Source of the DNA: Ampullaceana balthica
Lineage: Eukaryota; Mollusca; Gastropoda; Lymnaeidae
Assembly: GCA_944989445.1 (NCBI GenBank)
Contig: CALYLW010000207.1
Location: 496,001-560,000 of the forward strand
Reading direction: 5' to 3'
Length of the DNA: 64,000 nt
This document shows positions 21,789 to 36,700 of the stretch, one piece after another. Positions within the stretch are counted from its first letter, which is position 1. Each line of letters begins with the position of its first letter. The position numbers and the translations under genes were made by a program. Below the pieces are notes generated by a model. That model did not search any database, had not been told where the DNA came from, and saw nothing but the letters and a program-made list of their open reading frames with translations.

Positions 21789-24700
21789 CTACAGATGAAA
21801 ATTTATTTAAAAATATTCTAATAAAAGACTGATATTTTTCAAAATATGATTTTATAGAGAAAGAGCAAAGATAATTATTTGAACACAAAAATATTTTTTT
21901 ACCGGTTCAAAGAAGACCCTAGCATTAAATTAACTAAAAGTTGAAACACATTTATCTTGAGTAAAAAAAAATGTATGTCTAAGTTGAGTATAATAAATTA
22001 AATTCCTAATACTTAAAAATGGAAGAAGGCACTCTAACTCTTAATAGCCTACAGCGCGGTAATGCCTATAATCCTGAAGCGCGCTTCGATAGCGCTCTCT
22101 TTAGTAATGAAATATTAGAAACTAGAGACTATTCAGTGCGTGAGAGAAGATTTAGTTGCCTTCCGGAAATGTCGATATATGCTTTTGATCTAATACCACA
22201 AAACATAGCGAAATATTTGAAAGAAAGAAAATTCTATTCAAAAGTACAATAAGACAAAAGTAGATTAAATAATTAAAAATTTTACATTTCACATTAAATT
22301 AATTATTTAGTTAAGTGTTGGCTGAATGTGTGTTAGGCTTATGTAGCTAAATAATAATGTACTTAGAAAGAAAAAGGCTGCATAGAACACAAACAATAAG
22401 GACACAAAGTTACTTTAATTTTATTATGGTAAGGCCATTAAAAATATTTTTCACGAAAATTAAGAGAATTTTTTTTTAAATTATCATTTAACGATTATAA
22501 TCTTTAAAACTGTTAATCTATTATCGAATCTCTATTAAAATATCACCCCATAGAATTTAGATAGGAGGATATCTTATGAGTCACAATAACAGTGCTAATT
22601 GTAACTCTAATAGGTTCTAACTGAATAGATGAACACAGACCATGTTTTTTAACTGCGGCGACCCTTCTTCTTCTTGCGACGGCGGAAGAAACAGCACCTG
22701 CAAGAAGACAGAAGTGGACGTCCAGAGGAAAAAACAAGCTCATTATTGGTGGTAAGGCTAACTAAAAGAGTGGAGCTTTCATGAGCTTCAAGGTCCATAA
22801 ACAAACATGACCTACAACTTTTCCTTTGAGATGAAATACTTAACAATTTTTACAATAAAAAAATTCTATAAAATTTAAAAAGTATGTCATAGAACTTAGA
22901 AAGGTCTTCAAAATGCCAAATCTTTTGCCACAATAGAAAAATTTAATGACCAATGTCTTTAAAAGAGCGGAACACTCTAAATAAAATAAATTGTGAACAA
23001 AATAATGCAATAACATACTTGGTCTCATCAGGGATTTCCACCTCTGGCGGTGCAGTGATAGGGGTATTAGAAGGATCAGGTAAATTATCTGGGGCTAGTT
23101 CATTACCAGTTGCAGAGCTCATCACCTAAGAAGTATAAAGAGAAAATGCCAATACAAACTTAACATTTATGTTTTAAAAATGTGAAAACTTTTGAAAACC
23201 CTTAAAGTATCTTCTTTTCCATTAATTTACCACAAACCACCTGAAAGTATTATGTCTGTTTTTTTTTAATTTGAAAATAATGGTTAGTGTTAAATGCATG
23301 CAAATCATTTAATGTTGTTTAAAATAAATTTTAATAACATTACTTAGTTTTAATAAAGGTAAATACATTTTAAATTTTTTTTATGTTAATACCAATAAGA
23401 TGTTCTCTGCAGTTTTAAATCTTTACTTAGAAGTTAATTATTTATGCTAGGTGATTATGGTTAAAAAGTTAAATATTAGAAAAATAATTCTCAGCCATGA
23501 GAAATAAAACAATTACACAATTTTTTTCTTCTTTAAAAACAAAAGTAACATTTAATTTCAAGCAACAAAAACAATTCTAACATTAATCACAGATACCAGT
23601 GATATAATGTGACTAATTTATCAACACAATTTTGATCCCCAATGTTAGCAATAAACGCTAATGTTTATTATGGGCTATTAAAAATGTCACTACCTTTAAT
23701 GATTTTTTTATATACCCAAATTACTGAAGATATTTTTTTTTAAATTTTTAAGAGGTCAAATAAGACGGTGAGAGTTTTAAAATTAAATTTATTATATATC
23801 ATATTTAAAATTTAATGGTCCTATAAGACATTTCAATTACTAAAGCCCACATGCTCTGCTTTAGACTAACAAATCAAGAGTATTAGAGGAAATATATTTA
23901 AAAATTATTACAAATTATATGACATAATCTAATTGGATAGGGTCAACCATGAATTTTACTGAATCATAACACTTAATTATTAGTTTTGGAGGCTATTTTA
24001 AATAACCAAAGAAGAAGAAAAAAAAGGACCTGACATGTAATTAAATTTTTAACATTTTCAAAAGTTAACTGATGCCTTAGGATTTTTGCTGACACTTCAT
24101 GCACAATTAAATAATTGAAAACATTATGTCCTTAACATCTAGAAAGAAAAAACAAGATTTAACAACATAAAAATTCCAGCTGACATTCTTGAATGGGAAA
24201 ACAACATTCAACTAGCTTTAAGCATTCAGTCCCTTGGCATTATATTTTTTTTAAAAATACATCAAGCCAAACACACATACTTTTAACATTTCAGAAGGAA
24301 CTAATTTGCTACTAATTAATGTTACCATGATCGTTTCAGACCCCAATAATAATAATATAAATGCAACTGAACAGAAAAATTACAAAAGAGCCCCCCCCCC
24401 ACCCATATGACTAAATTTGCAAAAGGTAAAGTAACAACTCCTGTCTATATACTTACTGATGAATAAGATGAGCAAGCACTTTGAATTATAGAATTTTCAG
24501 CCAAACCTTTTATTTTCAATGGATCTAATTAATTTAGCTGCATCCTTATAATTGTTATTCCTAACATATAATCCCCAAAACATCATTTATTTAGTCAGTA
24601 GGATATTAGATAAACTGAAGAGATATATTTTTACACTTGAGTTTTTATTCCTAAGAAAGCATTTAAGCCAACCTGCCAAATGAATTTTACAGCTCCCTTT

Positions 24701-27700
24701 GACTTTTAGAAATACTTTGAAATGATCAGTTTTAATAAAATAGAACTTCAATCAGACCACAGTATGATAAACTATAAAAATAAAATGAGAGAAAATAATT
24801 TTGAGATTTTGATAAATGAGGGAAAACAACCATTTTCATTAGAGGAAAGGTCCTTGAAAATAAAGTATAAACAGAAAAATGTTTAAGAAAGGTGACTTAA
24901 GTCTCCCATTCATTTGCACAATGCATAAATAATGCTTTGTTGGTTAAATTTTTATGCAAATTATCATTTGAATGTACACCTAAACAGTTCAATTTCTGTT
25001 ATGATTCATTAAACTATTGTAATACAAAATATTTTTTACAAAATATTTTCAAATCAAGCATGATTTAATTTAAAAAAATAAAAAAAAACTTCTCAGAAAC
25101 TAGTGACAGGCAGTTTAATTCCATTTTCTACTAAGTAACACAAATTATTCATTGCTGACTAGTAGTAGTTCTCTATTCTCTAATAGAATATGTCAAATAA
25201 ATGAATGGGAAGTTGTTCTGAAAAGTCATAGAAATCAAAGCTAAATCGTTTTAATAAACAAACTGCAATGTTTTTAAAGTAAAAAATGTCATTAAGTAAA
25301 TAAAATAGTGTTAACATATCTACAAATAATTTCATTACAATCTATAGAAAATCACTTAATGGAGCATGCCTAATTCAAAGTGGGATTATATATTTTAAAA
25401 AATATCAGGCCTTCTTTATATACTTATATGTCAACTTAGTGGCAAGCAAGTGAACATAAGACAGGTCTTCACATTTACAACTTTGTCATGTTAAATTAAT
25501 AACATTGCAATAATGTGCTAACCATTAAAGAATATTGGACAAGTTACTGGTAAATTGTATTCCAGTAATACACCTTTAAAAATGTATAAAGGCAGAAATT
25601 GGATTTGGTATGTTTAGTGCATCAATTTATTTACATGTAAAGGTTTGATAAACAATAATAATTTAAAGTTAAATATATGATGTTATTATATTTATGATTT
25701 ATTTTCCTCTAATGATAGTAGTTGTTGAGACATAATTATTTAGGCAAATCATAATTTAAATTTAAAATTATTTTGTAGATAAAAATTATTTTGTCCCTTG
25801 TCAGCATAGTTTAATTAGGGTAGAGCAAAATCTTTAACTTTAATTATAAAACCATCATATTTCACTAAATAACTTACTTTTGTATAAAACGTCATGACAT
25901 GTAAGCAAATAAATTTAATAATTTAGCAATTTACATTTATTGAAAGCTTTTAACCTTGCAGATGTCAAGGATAGATTTTGCAGATCTCTACTGATTTTAG
26001 TAATCAGAAAATGTATAGAAAATATCAAGAAATATCAAAATATTTTGTGTAAAGAACTTTAAGTAACATGTACTGTAATATTTACCTTAAACATCGATGA
26101 TAATGGGAATTGCATTTTCTAGTAAATTACATTTTGAAGAATTATAAATCAACCAATCTATTACAAATAAAAGTAGAGAAGACTGAAGACTGGAGATCCA
26201 TAAATGCTCTGAAGTTGGAAATGAAAATTTTCTCAAAGCACAAAATTAATAAACACCTGCAGTATTACAACAATGCACAGTCCTATTTTAGCCAATTCCC
26301 CCAATCTTAAGAAGAAATACAAATAAAAACCCCGGAAAAATTAGATAAAATTTAGAAAAAATTTGTGAGTCATGCAAGGCATGATAAGAATGTTATCGAA
26401 GTGAAGTTTAGTGAGATAGTATTGCTAAAGCAGCAACTAAAAATTAAAAAATTATGACTATATACCAGTTCAAATAAACAATAAACATAAAAGCGACATG
26501 CTTTGAACTACCGATAAAATGAGAGGAGCGCCACATTCAGCCTGACCACCATTGGCAAGCACGCCCTACACATCACAGAAAGCAATAGGAAAATCTCAAG
26601 TCAAACTTCCCCTAATGGAGCTGAGAAGGAAGCCTACCTGTACAGAACCCCCATGCCTACTAGAGGCCAGATTGTCTCCTAGATATGTGTGTCGTGGCTG
26701 TTCACCCCAGGCATGCTGACCCCTTTGATTAGAAGGCTGAAAGGCAAATCAGTGTGGTTAGAGGAAGGAAAAAAGAACAGCTTGTGATGGGACATGGGTC
26801 CCTCCTACATAGGTGGTCAGTAGTTGACAGCCAGAGTGATAAATCAGGCACTAAGCATGGGAATATGTCATGCTGACATTATGAAGCAGTTAACAGGCTT
26901 GAACTGTATAATAGTTACTCGGAAACAGTAAATGCAAATACACTTTGATTATCCTAAAGAATGATGAGATGTGAATCTAAAAAAGGTACTTAAATGGGCA
27001 CTTCAAATAAACCTTCTAGTAGTATCAAAATAAAGCAACCGTTTATAATTTCAAGCAGTTAGGGGGGTTAAGCTTCTTTCAAAATTTAGTTTATATAATA
27101 AAACTGATTTTGATATCGTCAAAGGAAAAACATTAATAAATAACTAATAAATAAAATTATTATTTAGCAACATTTTAAAGTGCTTGTTGATTTAAAAAAA
27201 ACAATTCAACTTAATATTGTGATTTTTTTATGTTTCAAAATTCAGTTTGGTTTGTTAATTTCTTTATACCCTAATTTTGTTTGTTTGTAAAACCCAAATA
27301 AAGATAAACACTTTTGTTGATTTATAAAATTTAGTCATGCGTGTGAATAGTAAAATTACAACAGATTTACTATTCTTAGACTTAAAGCATGTACTTAATT
27401 ATACCTATCTTAAGAACTTAATTTGTTTTTAAAGATACAAGAAAAATTGTAAGTGGTGCTAAGGACAGTGTTGGCAATATAAAATGATCAATGGAAGCTA
27501 CGTTAGGAGATTAATTGGGGCACAAGTTAATACATGATCATTTGGTGAATCAATGCACATATGAAATGAATTATTGAGGTCATTTCAAAAGTTCATGGTG
27601 AAATATGAAGATTGAACAATTTTGTACACAAGTTTTTTTGAAGGTTAAAAAAAAAGGTACATCTTTGTCGAAAATTGCTGTAGCATCACTTTCTGAATGA

Positions 27701-30700
27701 CTTAAATCAATTTCAAGTTTCATTGATAACATTAGTTAATAAATTTGAAAACTAATGCAAAGAACTGAAAAATTTCTTGTCTGTGTAAGGTTGAATGCCT
27801 TCAATTACATTGGCTTGATATAAACAATTGCATGTATTTAAATATCAAACTGAATTTTAACACCAGTAAAATTTAATTCATAAGGGAACATTTACTAATA
27901 GGAAACAAAATATCAGTAGCTGAATTGTAAATTTGAGTTTGTCTAATAGCATACAACAACGGTGGCCAAATCGCGGATCTTTTGTGTTCACATAAAATTA
28001 ATATTCATTTGAAATATATAATATAAAATTAAATGAAATTTAACCCAAAAAAATCTTGACTGAAACTAAGGGTTGAAAATAATTTGGGCTTAATTAAAAT
28101 TTTAAAAGTTGAAGAAAGTGATTCGTTTCTGATTGGTTGGCGACGTAAACTGTTTAGTTTCTGGTGCTGGTAAAGATCCACATTTGGAAGTATTGATTAT
28201 TACTATTTAAACGTTTAAATAAAATATGGCAACAAATTGCAGGCAAAGAAAATATGTTTTCTCCAGAAGGGGGAGAGGGCTTTGCATTTATCTATAAAGA
28301 CAGTAAGCCAATTTGCCTCATCTGTCAAACACTGCTAGCAATTTGAAGCAACACTATGAAAACAGCCATTAAGAGTTTGCATGACAGTCGTATTCACTGC
28401 AATCTGAATTTGAATTTAGAAAAAGCAAGCTTGCTGAGTTAAAGTCTGGAATGACACTACTTTCTGCAAAGAAGGTGTCAACTGAAGCAAGTTATGCCAT
28501 TCCTTGTTTGTGCTTAATGACTTTATTCTGATGGGGACTTTATAATATAAAGAAAAATATTGAGGTCACAATTTCAATAAACCAGTATCGGACAGAACTT
28601 TACGCACAACTACTAGCTACCAACCAGATTTTAAAAAAACTTCTCAGCAGAATCATACAAATTAAGGAACATGTCATAGTGAATTGCTCACAGTTACTAC
28701 AGGTCTAGACCCCCTCCAGTTTTTTTCTTCCCCTGTTCGAAACCATGTAAATTTCGCTGCATAACTTTTGAAAAGTTTGCAATCTAATAAAAATATCAGT
28801 TTTTCCTTGTGGTTCAACCACCTCAAGGTGAAAATGTGCTGAGCTATGTAAAACTACATTTTTTAAATGTTGATATTATTTATCAGCAAATTGAACTCTA
28901 TAAAATATTATAACATCAATGTTTTGGTCAAATCATTTGCGCTATAAAAAAAGAGCCTTTTATAACCAAGGGGTATTTAAGTCAGAGCAAGAAAAAAGAT
29001 CACAAAGCCCTTTCTTCTGCTAAAAATATCTTGCCTGTGAGATTAATGGCCAAATTTTAGATTACTGTTTTATAATCACTACTAATCCATAAAATGATCA
29101 TTGAGCATCTGACCAACAACAGTGCACAGTGTGAATATGAATATTTGGCTAAGAAAATATAATGGACTACTCCTAACCTTATACAACTCTTCTACAACAT
29201 TTTAAATTTAACAAGTGACATGATAAAATATTCTAATTTAAGTTCATTTACTGAGCAGTTTTCAGTAAATTAAATTGTTAGTGTAAATAAAATTATTGAT
29301 CCAATGACAAAGAAGAATGAGTCTTATATTTTATATATTTCAGAAAAATAGCCTGAGACTTCCTAAAATAATTAAATTGACACAATTAAGAGAATTTAGG
29401 TTATTTTAAGAGTTTTCATACAGATTTAAGATTTCTTCTATTTAGACCAACCCAAACATGCACAATTTAAAATAAGGTTATTTAAAAAAAATTCCCCAAG
29501 CAAAAATAAAGAATTTAGTATAAAAATAATTTTAATACAATTAGATTTGATTTATCTTGACTGAGATACTGGAAGGTATATTGCAGAGTCTTAATTATAT
29601 ATCTTTTTGTTGATATTTCGTCATCAGGAAATTATTGTGCAAACACTTTTCAGCCATGCATAAATATAAATTTAAAAATATTATCATCACTTTATTTCAA
29701 ATTCAAATACTGGTCTTTTTAATTATAGAGAATTAGTTTGCGAAATGCGGAAATAATGTAAGAGAATATATAATGTTAAATCAACGCTTCTAACCCTCAA
29801 AACCAAAAATTAAAATCAGGGTTAGGAAAACAAGCCAATTTCTCCCCAGAATCAGTTTTGAAATGGGGCATACTTTCACACAAGAAACAGTTTTATAATG
29901 ATTCACACTGTTAGCTAGGCATCATGATATATAAAAAGTTATGCTTCTGAATATGCAATATCTGTTGATGCAAAAATGTATTTTAAAACCAAAGGCTAAA
30001 TTTTGTGCACTGAGAAGAATATGCAAGTCACTCCATGTGGAGATTGAAATAACAAAGACCCGAGAGCTACAGGTATATCCAGCACATACACGGCTGATGA
30101 TAAAATTACCTGCTGGGCAGGATTCTTCTCTCTGCCCTGGGGGGGATCCCTCTGCGGAGATACAGTTTGCTCAACGACACTCTGTGGAGTGGACTGGCGA
30201 TCGAAAGGCGAAGAATTAAGCATTTCTTTTTTAAATTTAACCCTGCTGACATACCTGTTTCTACAAAATTAATAATCACAGCAAAAATCATTTAACATAA
30301 AAATATAGTCACAAAATATCAGCTGAAGAATTTTGTAAAAAAGCCTTCCAAATCATACTGAACCTTAAAGTGGAAATTCTGTGAAAGAATTTAGATAGTA
30401 TATTTGATTTTGAGGCTTATTTCAAACAAATATTAAAACCTAAGAGGTTTCAAAAACAAAGATAGGGATGAATTCACAACATCTATCCCACAACATTCAC
30501 GAGGAAGGTATAATGAAATAAAAATGATAAATGGAAAGCTTTTAAAACGATCATTGTGAGAAAAAAAAAGATTTAAAAATCATATTCATTCATTTGAATC
30601 AAAAGATTTCTCCCCTCTCTTGATTCAGGAGCCATCAATTAACACTGTCCATTTCACCACTTTAAGGATCTAATCTAAAACATTAAATGTTGACTTAAAA

Positions 30701-33700
30701 AATGGGAGATGAGAAATATTCAAGATAAAAAGCAAGTTCCTGAATATGAGCCTATGTAATGAAATCAAGTTAACTTAAATTGACTAAAAAGATGATTGAT
30801 TATACTGATGATAATGTAGATTTTATTACCAATATCATTCCATAAGAGGACTCATCTAAGTTTTTAATTTCTTTTTTATTTTAAAAATAAATAAATAAAA
30901 TAAAAATAATTTTTAAAAGTATCTTAAAATTTAGCCAAATAAAATTTGTGCCCCAAAAAATTTAGTTAAATTTAGTATCTGAAACTTTGAAACAAACACA
31001 CCTCCGTGGTTTACAATAAAAATACTTAATTCTCTAGGTAACACGTGAATGTAACTGCTATGTATTAAACCAGATACAATTCCAGAAGTGAGACACTAAA
31101 AACACACCCAAGCACGTTGGGTGCACATAATTTTCATTCATGGTGATGTAAACATATTCTATAAAAAAAAGGTTGGGGGTGGGCATCTAAAACATTCAAA
31201 ATAATTTAATTCGGAGGCCTAACTTAATTAAGTAGATGGGAAGTTAAAGCACAATAACCAATAGTTTGGAGAGCTATTTCTAGCTGGTGTTGTTTGTTGA
31301 CTAGCTTCAATAGGTCATATATTATTATATATATTGTTTTTCTTGAGAAAAAAAACCCACATTATTTTTATATAAATAATATTGAAATTATACTGTGCTG
31401 TCACTAAGTCTGAGAGTGTAATATTTAAAATAAAAAAAAAGATATTGAATTTAAATGATTTCCCCCAAAGTTTAGAAATTTAAACAGTGTAAAGCTCAAC
31501 AATTTTTAAACAAATTATGGGTAGAAAAACAAACAATCTGTCACTGAAAATATAACTTATTTCATAAATTTTATCAGGACAGAAAAATAATTTAACTAAA
31601 ATTTAGAGAAATATGAATTTTAGTTTCTAGTGGTATGTATTGGAACCAAATAGAATAATAGTCATTTCTTACAAACCAATACCTGTCCAAGAAAGACAGA
31701 ATAATTTTAATCAAATTTATAAAATGTATGTCAAGAGATTGTTGGGTTGTATTCCTTTGGTGATGATTAACATTCACTTTCACTAAAATTTCATCTTCCT
31801 CATTGTATTATAAAAGAAAAATAAATATTTGTTTGAAACTACTAACCACCTGTCTTCCAACCCAGTCAAACTGCCAATCACATTCATATGTCATTTTGTC
31901 CATAAGATCTGTAAATAGTCTCCGCAGATAATCATAATCCGGTGTTTCAAAAAAGTCCAGCTTTCTAACATACCGCAAGTATGTGGCTAGTTCTTCTGAA
32001 ATAATTTTTTAAAATTTAATAAGTAATTTAATAAGTCAAAGAGTAGGTTTTGTATCAGGTATCACAGTTTTGAATCTAAAGCAAAAACTAAAAAAATAAA
32101 TAATTTTAAATTGAGCAATAAATCTAATAAAGCTGACTTAAAATGAAATTGTTCACATGTTTAGCTCTTCAATTCTTATCAAAAGTCAAGACAATTTAAA
32201 AAATTTAAAAAAACACAAATTCCATTTAAAACTTATTTGACCCAATTAAATCTTTTTTCCTAATTCTTTTCTTAAACATAAGGTTTTGGATAAGAAATAG
32301 GAATCAGTGAAATAAAAATGTAGGTATTACCTGGGAAATTTTCGCAGAGAACTTCAATGGGTGTAGCTCTCTTTGTGTCTCCAATTTTCTGATATCTTTC
32401 TTTCAATGTGTCTGCTTTTAAGCCCTGCCAGGGCAAGCTACCACGGAGAAAGTACATAAACATATGACCCAAAGCTTCGAGATCATCTCGCCGACTCTGT
32501 TCTTTAATAGAAAAAAAAATGCAACGAGAATTAAAACATATGTTTGATAGTACTTTAGTAATAATCTTAAATACGGTTAGTCAAATTATATTTTTAAAAA
32601 ATAATTTTTTAACAGAAGAACATTAAAAAAAAATAATGCCTCAAATTAATTAAGACAGTCAGGGGGCAATAGAAAGGCCAATGGGAGGTGCCAAGCCAAG
32701 AGTCATACTGGTGAGAAGAAAGTTTAACTAACATTAATTAAAATATGATTATAATAAAATAAAAATGGTACCTTTGCCAAGGTGAGTATTAATACTCATG
32801 TACCTAGCTGTCCCTGTCAGACTTTTGTGCTCTCTATATGGAATATGCTTGTGAGTTTCTGGGTCTATATATTCTTTGGCTAAACCAAAATCAATGATGT
32901 GGATGATATGCTGCTTTTTGGTGGATTGTCTTCCTATCAAGAAGTTCTCAGGTTTGACATCTCTGTATATCAAATGCTTTGAGTGGACATATTCCATACG
33001 TGTTATCTGCAGAATCATGCATAATGAAGGCTTCATGTAGTTTCCATATAAAGGAACATTTTAAAGAATAAATCTTTTTTATCTTCAAATTTTATTTTTA
33101 TTTTAGTGAAGAATTTCTAATGATGTATACAACTAGATTATCAATTATAAAAGGGACATACCAACTGTATGGCAATCATAAGCACTGTTTTAAGCGTAAA
33201 CTTTCTATCACAGAGATCAAACAGATCTTCAAGACTGGGTCCCAAGAGCTCCAAAACAAGTGCATTATATTTCCCTACTGGACCAAAGTAGAACACATTG
33301 GGTACACCTTCTGAAATAAACAAAAACAAACTGAACTTTTACATTTCTGGCAATCATTCTTAAGTATTTTAAGTCTATGCATCAAGTGTACTTACAGCAT
33401 TTCAATAAAATTATGTTAAAATAGACTTACCAGATATATTGAACTGATATAAAAATAACATTTTTACAAGAGTTATGATCTAGAAACACAGTTTTGCAAA
33501 GAAAAATAACCAACTGCTTGTGTAAAAAAAAATAGAGGGCTGTTTTTATTTTTCAAACAATTTGAATTCACATGCTTCTTAGATAGAATAAAACTTTTGT
33601 CTGCAACACCTAATTTTATCTTAAAATTGGATTATAAAAAGACAAATTAAATTCTGAAATATAATATTTATATATTTTTAAAGCAAATAATGAAATGCAA

Positions 33701-36700
33701 GATAAAATTAAGAAAGCATTAAGAATATTCAATAGTTATCATATATATGAGTTGGGCAATTAATTAAAGAACAAACACGTTTTTATGTGATTAATTAGTG
33801 CTGGCTATTTTAGGAGTAGCAGGCCACAAGTCAAAAATACCTCCTAGAAAGAAATGAATTTGAATTTTAAAAAAAAATACATTCCTAAAGATGTGGAAAA
33901 TTATAAATCAAATCAGAAAACAAGCAATTCTATGCCATTATTGGGGGAGTGACAAGCTTAGTATTAGAAAATTCTTCTTTATAGAGGCATTGAGTTGCCA
34001 CAAGGTGTCAACTGGTGTAGACCATCAATCTACTGGTCAAGGTTTTCTCAATAGCTTTAGTCACAAGAATGGAAAATCAATACTCAGCAGCTGTTAAATG
34101 GGTCTAGATCCTGGCTGAGCCAGATCTGTAATCCATCCTTTTTACTGACAGACATCACTAAGAGAAGGTTGGAACTTTTTCATGTCTTTGAAATGTTGAA
34201 AATTCTACACATACCCACAATAGCTAAATATTAAACATCCCAAAAATATCATGTATGTGTGGAAATCCCTTCTAAATTTGAATTTGTTTCTAAAAATTAT
34301 AAAGTCAGACCTCTCCAAGTCGAACTCAAGGGACCCGAAAAAACATTCGACTTACTGAGTTTTCGAGATAGGAAAAATGGCGTAATAGGCACAGATTAAT
34401 CAAGGACTATGTTGATATTGAGAGGGGGGGGGGACAGCCAAACCGGCTAGAACAGTGGTTTTCAACCTGTGGTCCGCGGAGATGTGCCCGGTGGTCCGCG
34501 AGCAAAGCATGAAATATTTATTTTTTAAAATTAAGAACACGAAAAGGTAAAAATGTTGTCACATGTTGAATGGAGTGATTAATTTTAATCACTCGATGGC
34601 GAGAGCATAGCGCCGAAAACAATATCTTTTGAGTCTATGTTTATTTTTAGCAATACCGGAAATCACATAACGTCACACTAGATTTTAGAAGACTACAGTA
34701 GTTATTGTTACATTAACATTCGAAATTTTTTTTTAAAAACAATCAGTAAATTAGCCTAAAATTAATATTACACTTATTAAAGTAATAAATTAATTAAATT
34801 GCTTGAACACATGGATACATTTCTAATAAATAAAACGACCAAAAATAAGGAGTAGGACAACAATGATTATTCCTCATACTCATAATCTGTGCGTGAATAA
34901 AATGCAGTTTCGGAGAGAGAAAAAAGACGAAGAATTGCCATACAACGGTATGATGAAGAGTATTTGCACTTGGGGTTTACATGCATCATAGCGAATGATC
35001 AACCCAGACCATAGTGTGTAATATGCTCGTAAATTCTTGCAAGTGAAGCTATGAAACCTGCAAAACTCCGAAGACACCTGAACTCTAATCATAATGTCTG
35101 CTCGGAGAAACCATTAGAATACTTTCTGCGCTAAAACATTCACTTGATAGTCTGAAGTCTTGTGTACGACATGCAACCAAAGTCAATTAAAAAGCTTTAA
35201 GAGCATCATTTTTGGTGGCTATACAGCCAAAAAAACATGGTTATCAAGGTGGGGGGAAGTTTTAAAAGACTTTTAAAATTATGTGATGCTGTGAGAGAAT
35301 TTCTTGGAGAAAAAAAATCAAAGCTTGTGATTATTTTAACGATAGCTTATTGGTTCCTGTTCTAGCTTACTAGGCCGACTTTTTTAAAGAAAATAAATAA
35401 ACGTAATTCATCTCTGCAAGGAAAGCAAACACATTTGATTACTCTCAGTGACAAAGTGTCAGCTTTTACGAAAAAACTTGATCTTTGGAAAACAATATTA
35501 TTCCAGTTGAACTTTCACAGGTTTGATTAATTGTAAAAATTCTCTGAGAAACTAGGAAATGCTTAAATCAATAAACAACTGTTGATTTCTGACCATATTC
35601 AATCAGGGCTGAATCAATTTATCTTCTACTTTGGTGATGTCAACGTTCAGAGTTTTTCATGTTTCCAGTCCATATCTTGCATACATTGACTCATTAAATT
35701 TACTACCATCAAAATTAAACCAATTCATGGAACTTGACCAGCGATACTACTTTGAATATGTTGCATCAGAAAGTGAGCTTGATGAACTTTTGGAGCAATC
35801 AGAACTGTCTCAGAAAGCTTAAAAAGACTTGTACCCTTGCCAACATCATGTCTTTGTGAATCTGGATTTTCTGCATTGTTTACAATCAAGACATAACATC
35901 GTTCCCGACTTGGAGTTGAAGATGAATTACAATGGCGTCTTTCAAGTATCACACCTCGTTTGGATGTGCTGTGCTCAAATGTGTAAGCTGAACCCTCACA
36001 CTAAATGAAGTAATATAGCAGTCTTAATAATACTAACTACTGTTTATGACTTAAAGTTGTTTTTTTATAGTAAGCGATATGAATTGAATAAGACTTTAAG
36101 TATAAGTAAGACTAGTAAAAATGACATGTGTTTATTACAAAAGAAAGCCATTACAATCTGTTTCCATTCAATAAGTTTGGAAACACGTAAATTGTAGCAT
36201 ATTAGTATAGTTTTACTTACTGACCTAACATGTATACTAGTCACTACTTATATACAAAGTATAATTATATTTAAATGTCCAGCATGCCAGTAGCACAATT
36301 TTCAGTAGTGGTCCGTGGCTAAGACACAAATTTTTCAGTGGTCCGTGAACCTCAAAAGGTTGAGAACCAGTGGGCTTAACAGGAAAGAGAGGCGGTGTCT
36401 CATGTTTCATATGAAAGGAAGCCAACTTGCTTTGACATACCGACACAAGCCAGTGAGAGGAGACACCTTCCCTCCCCACTTTACTCCCTTCACAGTGGGA
36501 TGGCGAAAAAAAAGTCACAGCATGCAGAAAAGAGACGCGAATTAGTTACCACTCCTTTTTCTTGTCTGGTCATTTTTGGTACTTGCAAGAGTCGCTTAAT
36601 CCCTTGTGGAATGCACTAAGATAAGAATTTGCGTCATTTACGTGGCTCTAAGGAACATATGTTCTGAAATGTCACCCCAGAATAATAACCCAAACACCTT

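Noticed and set aside
35631..35822. 63-codon open frame as a gene
   Set aside because: It is an uninterrupted stretch of the degraded hAT transposase, with stops before and after.
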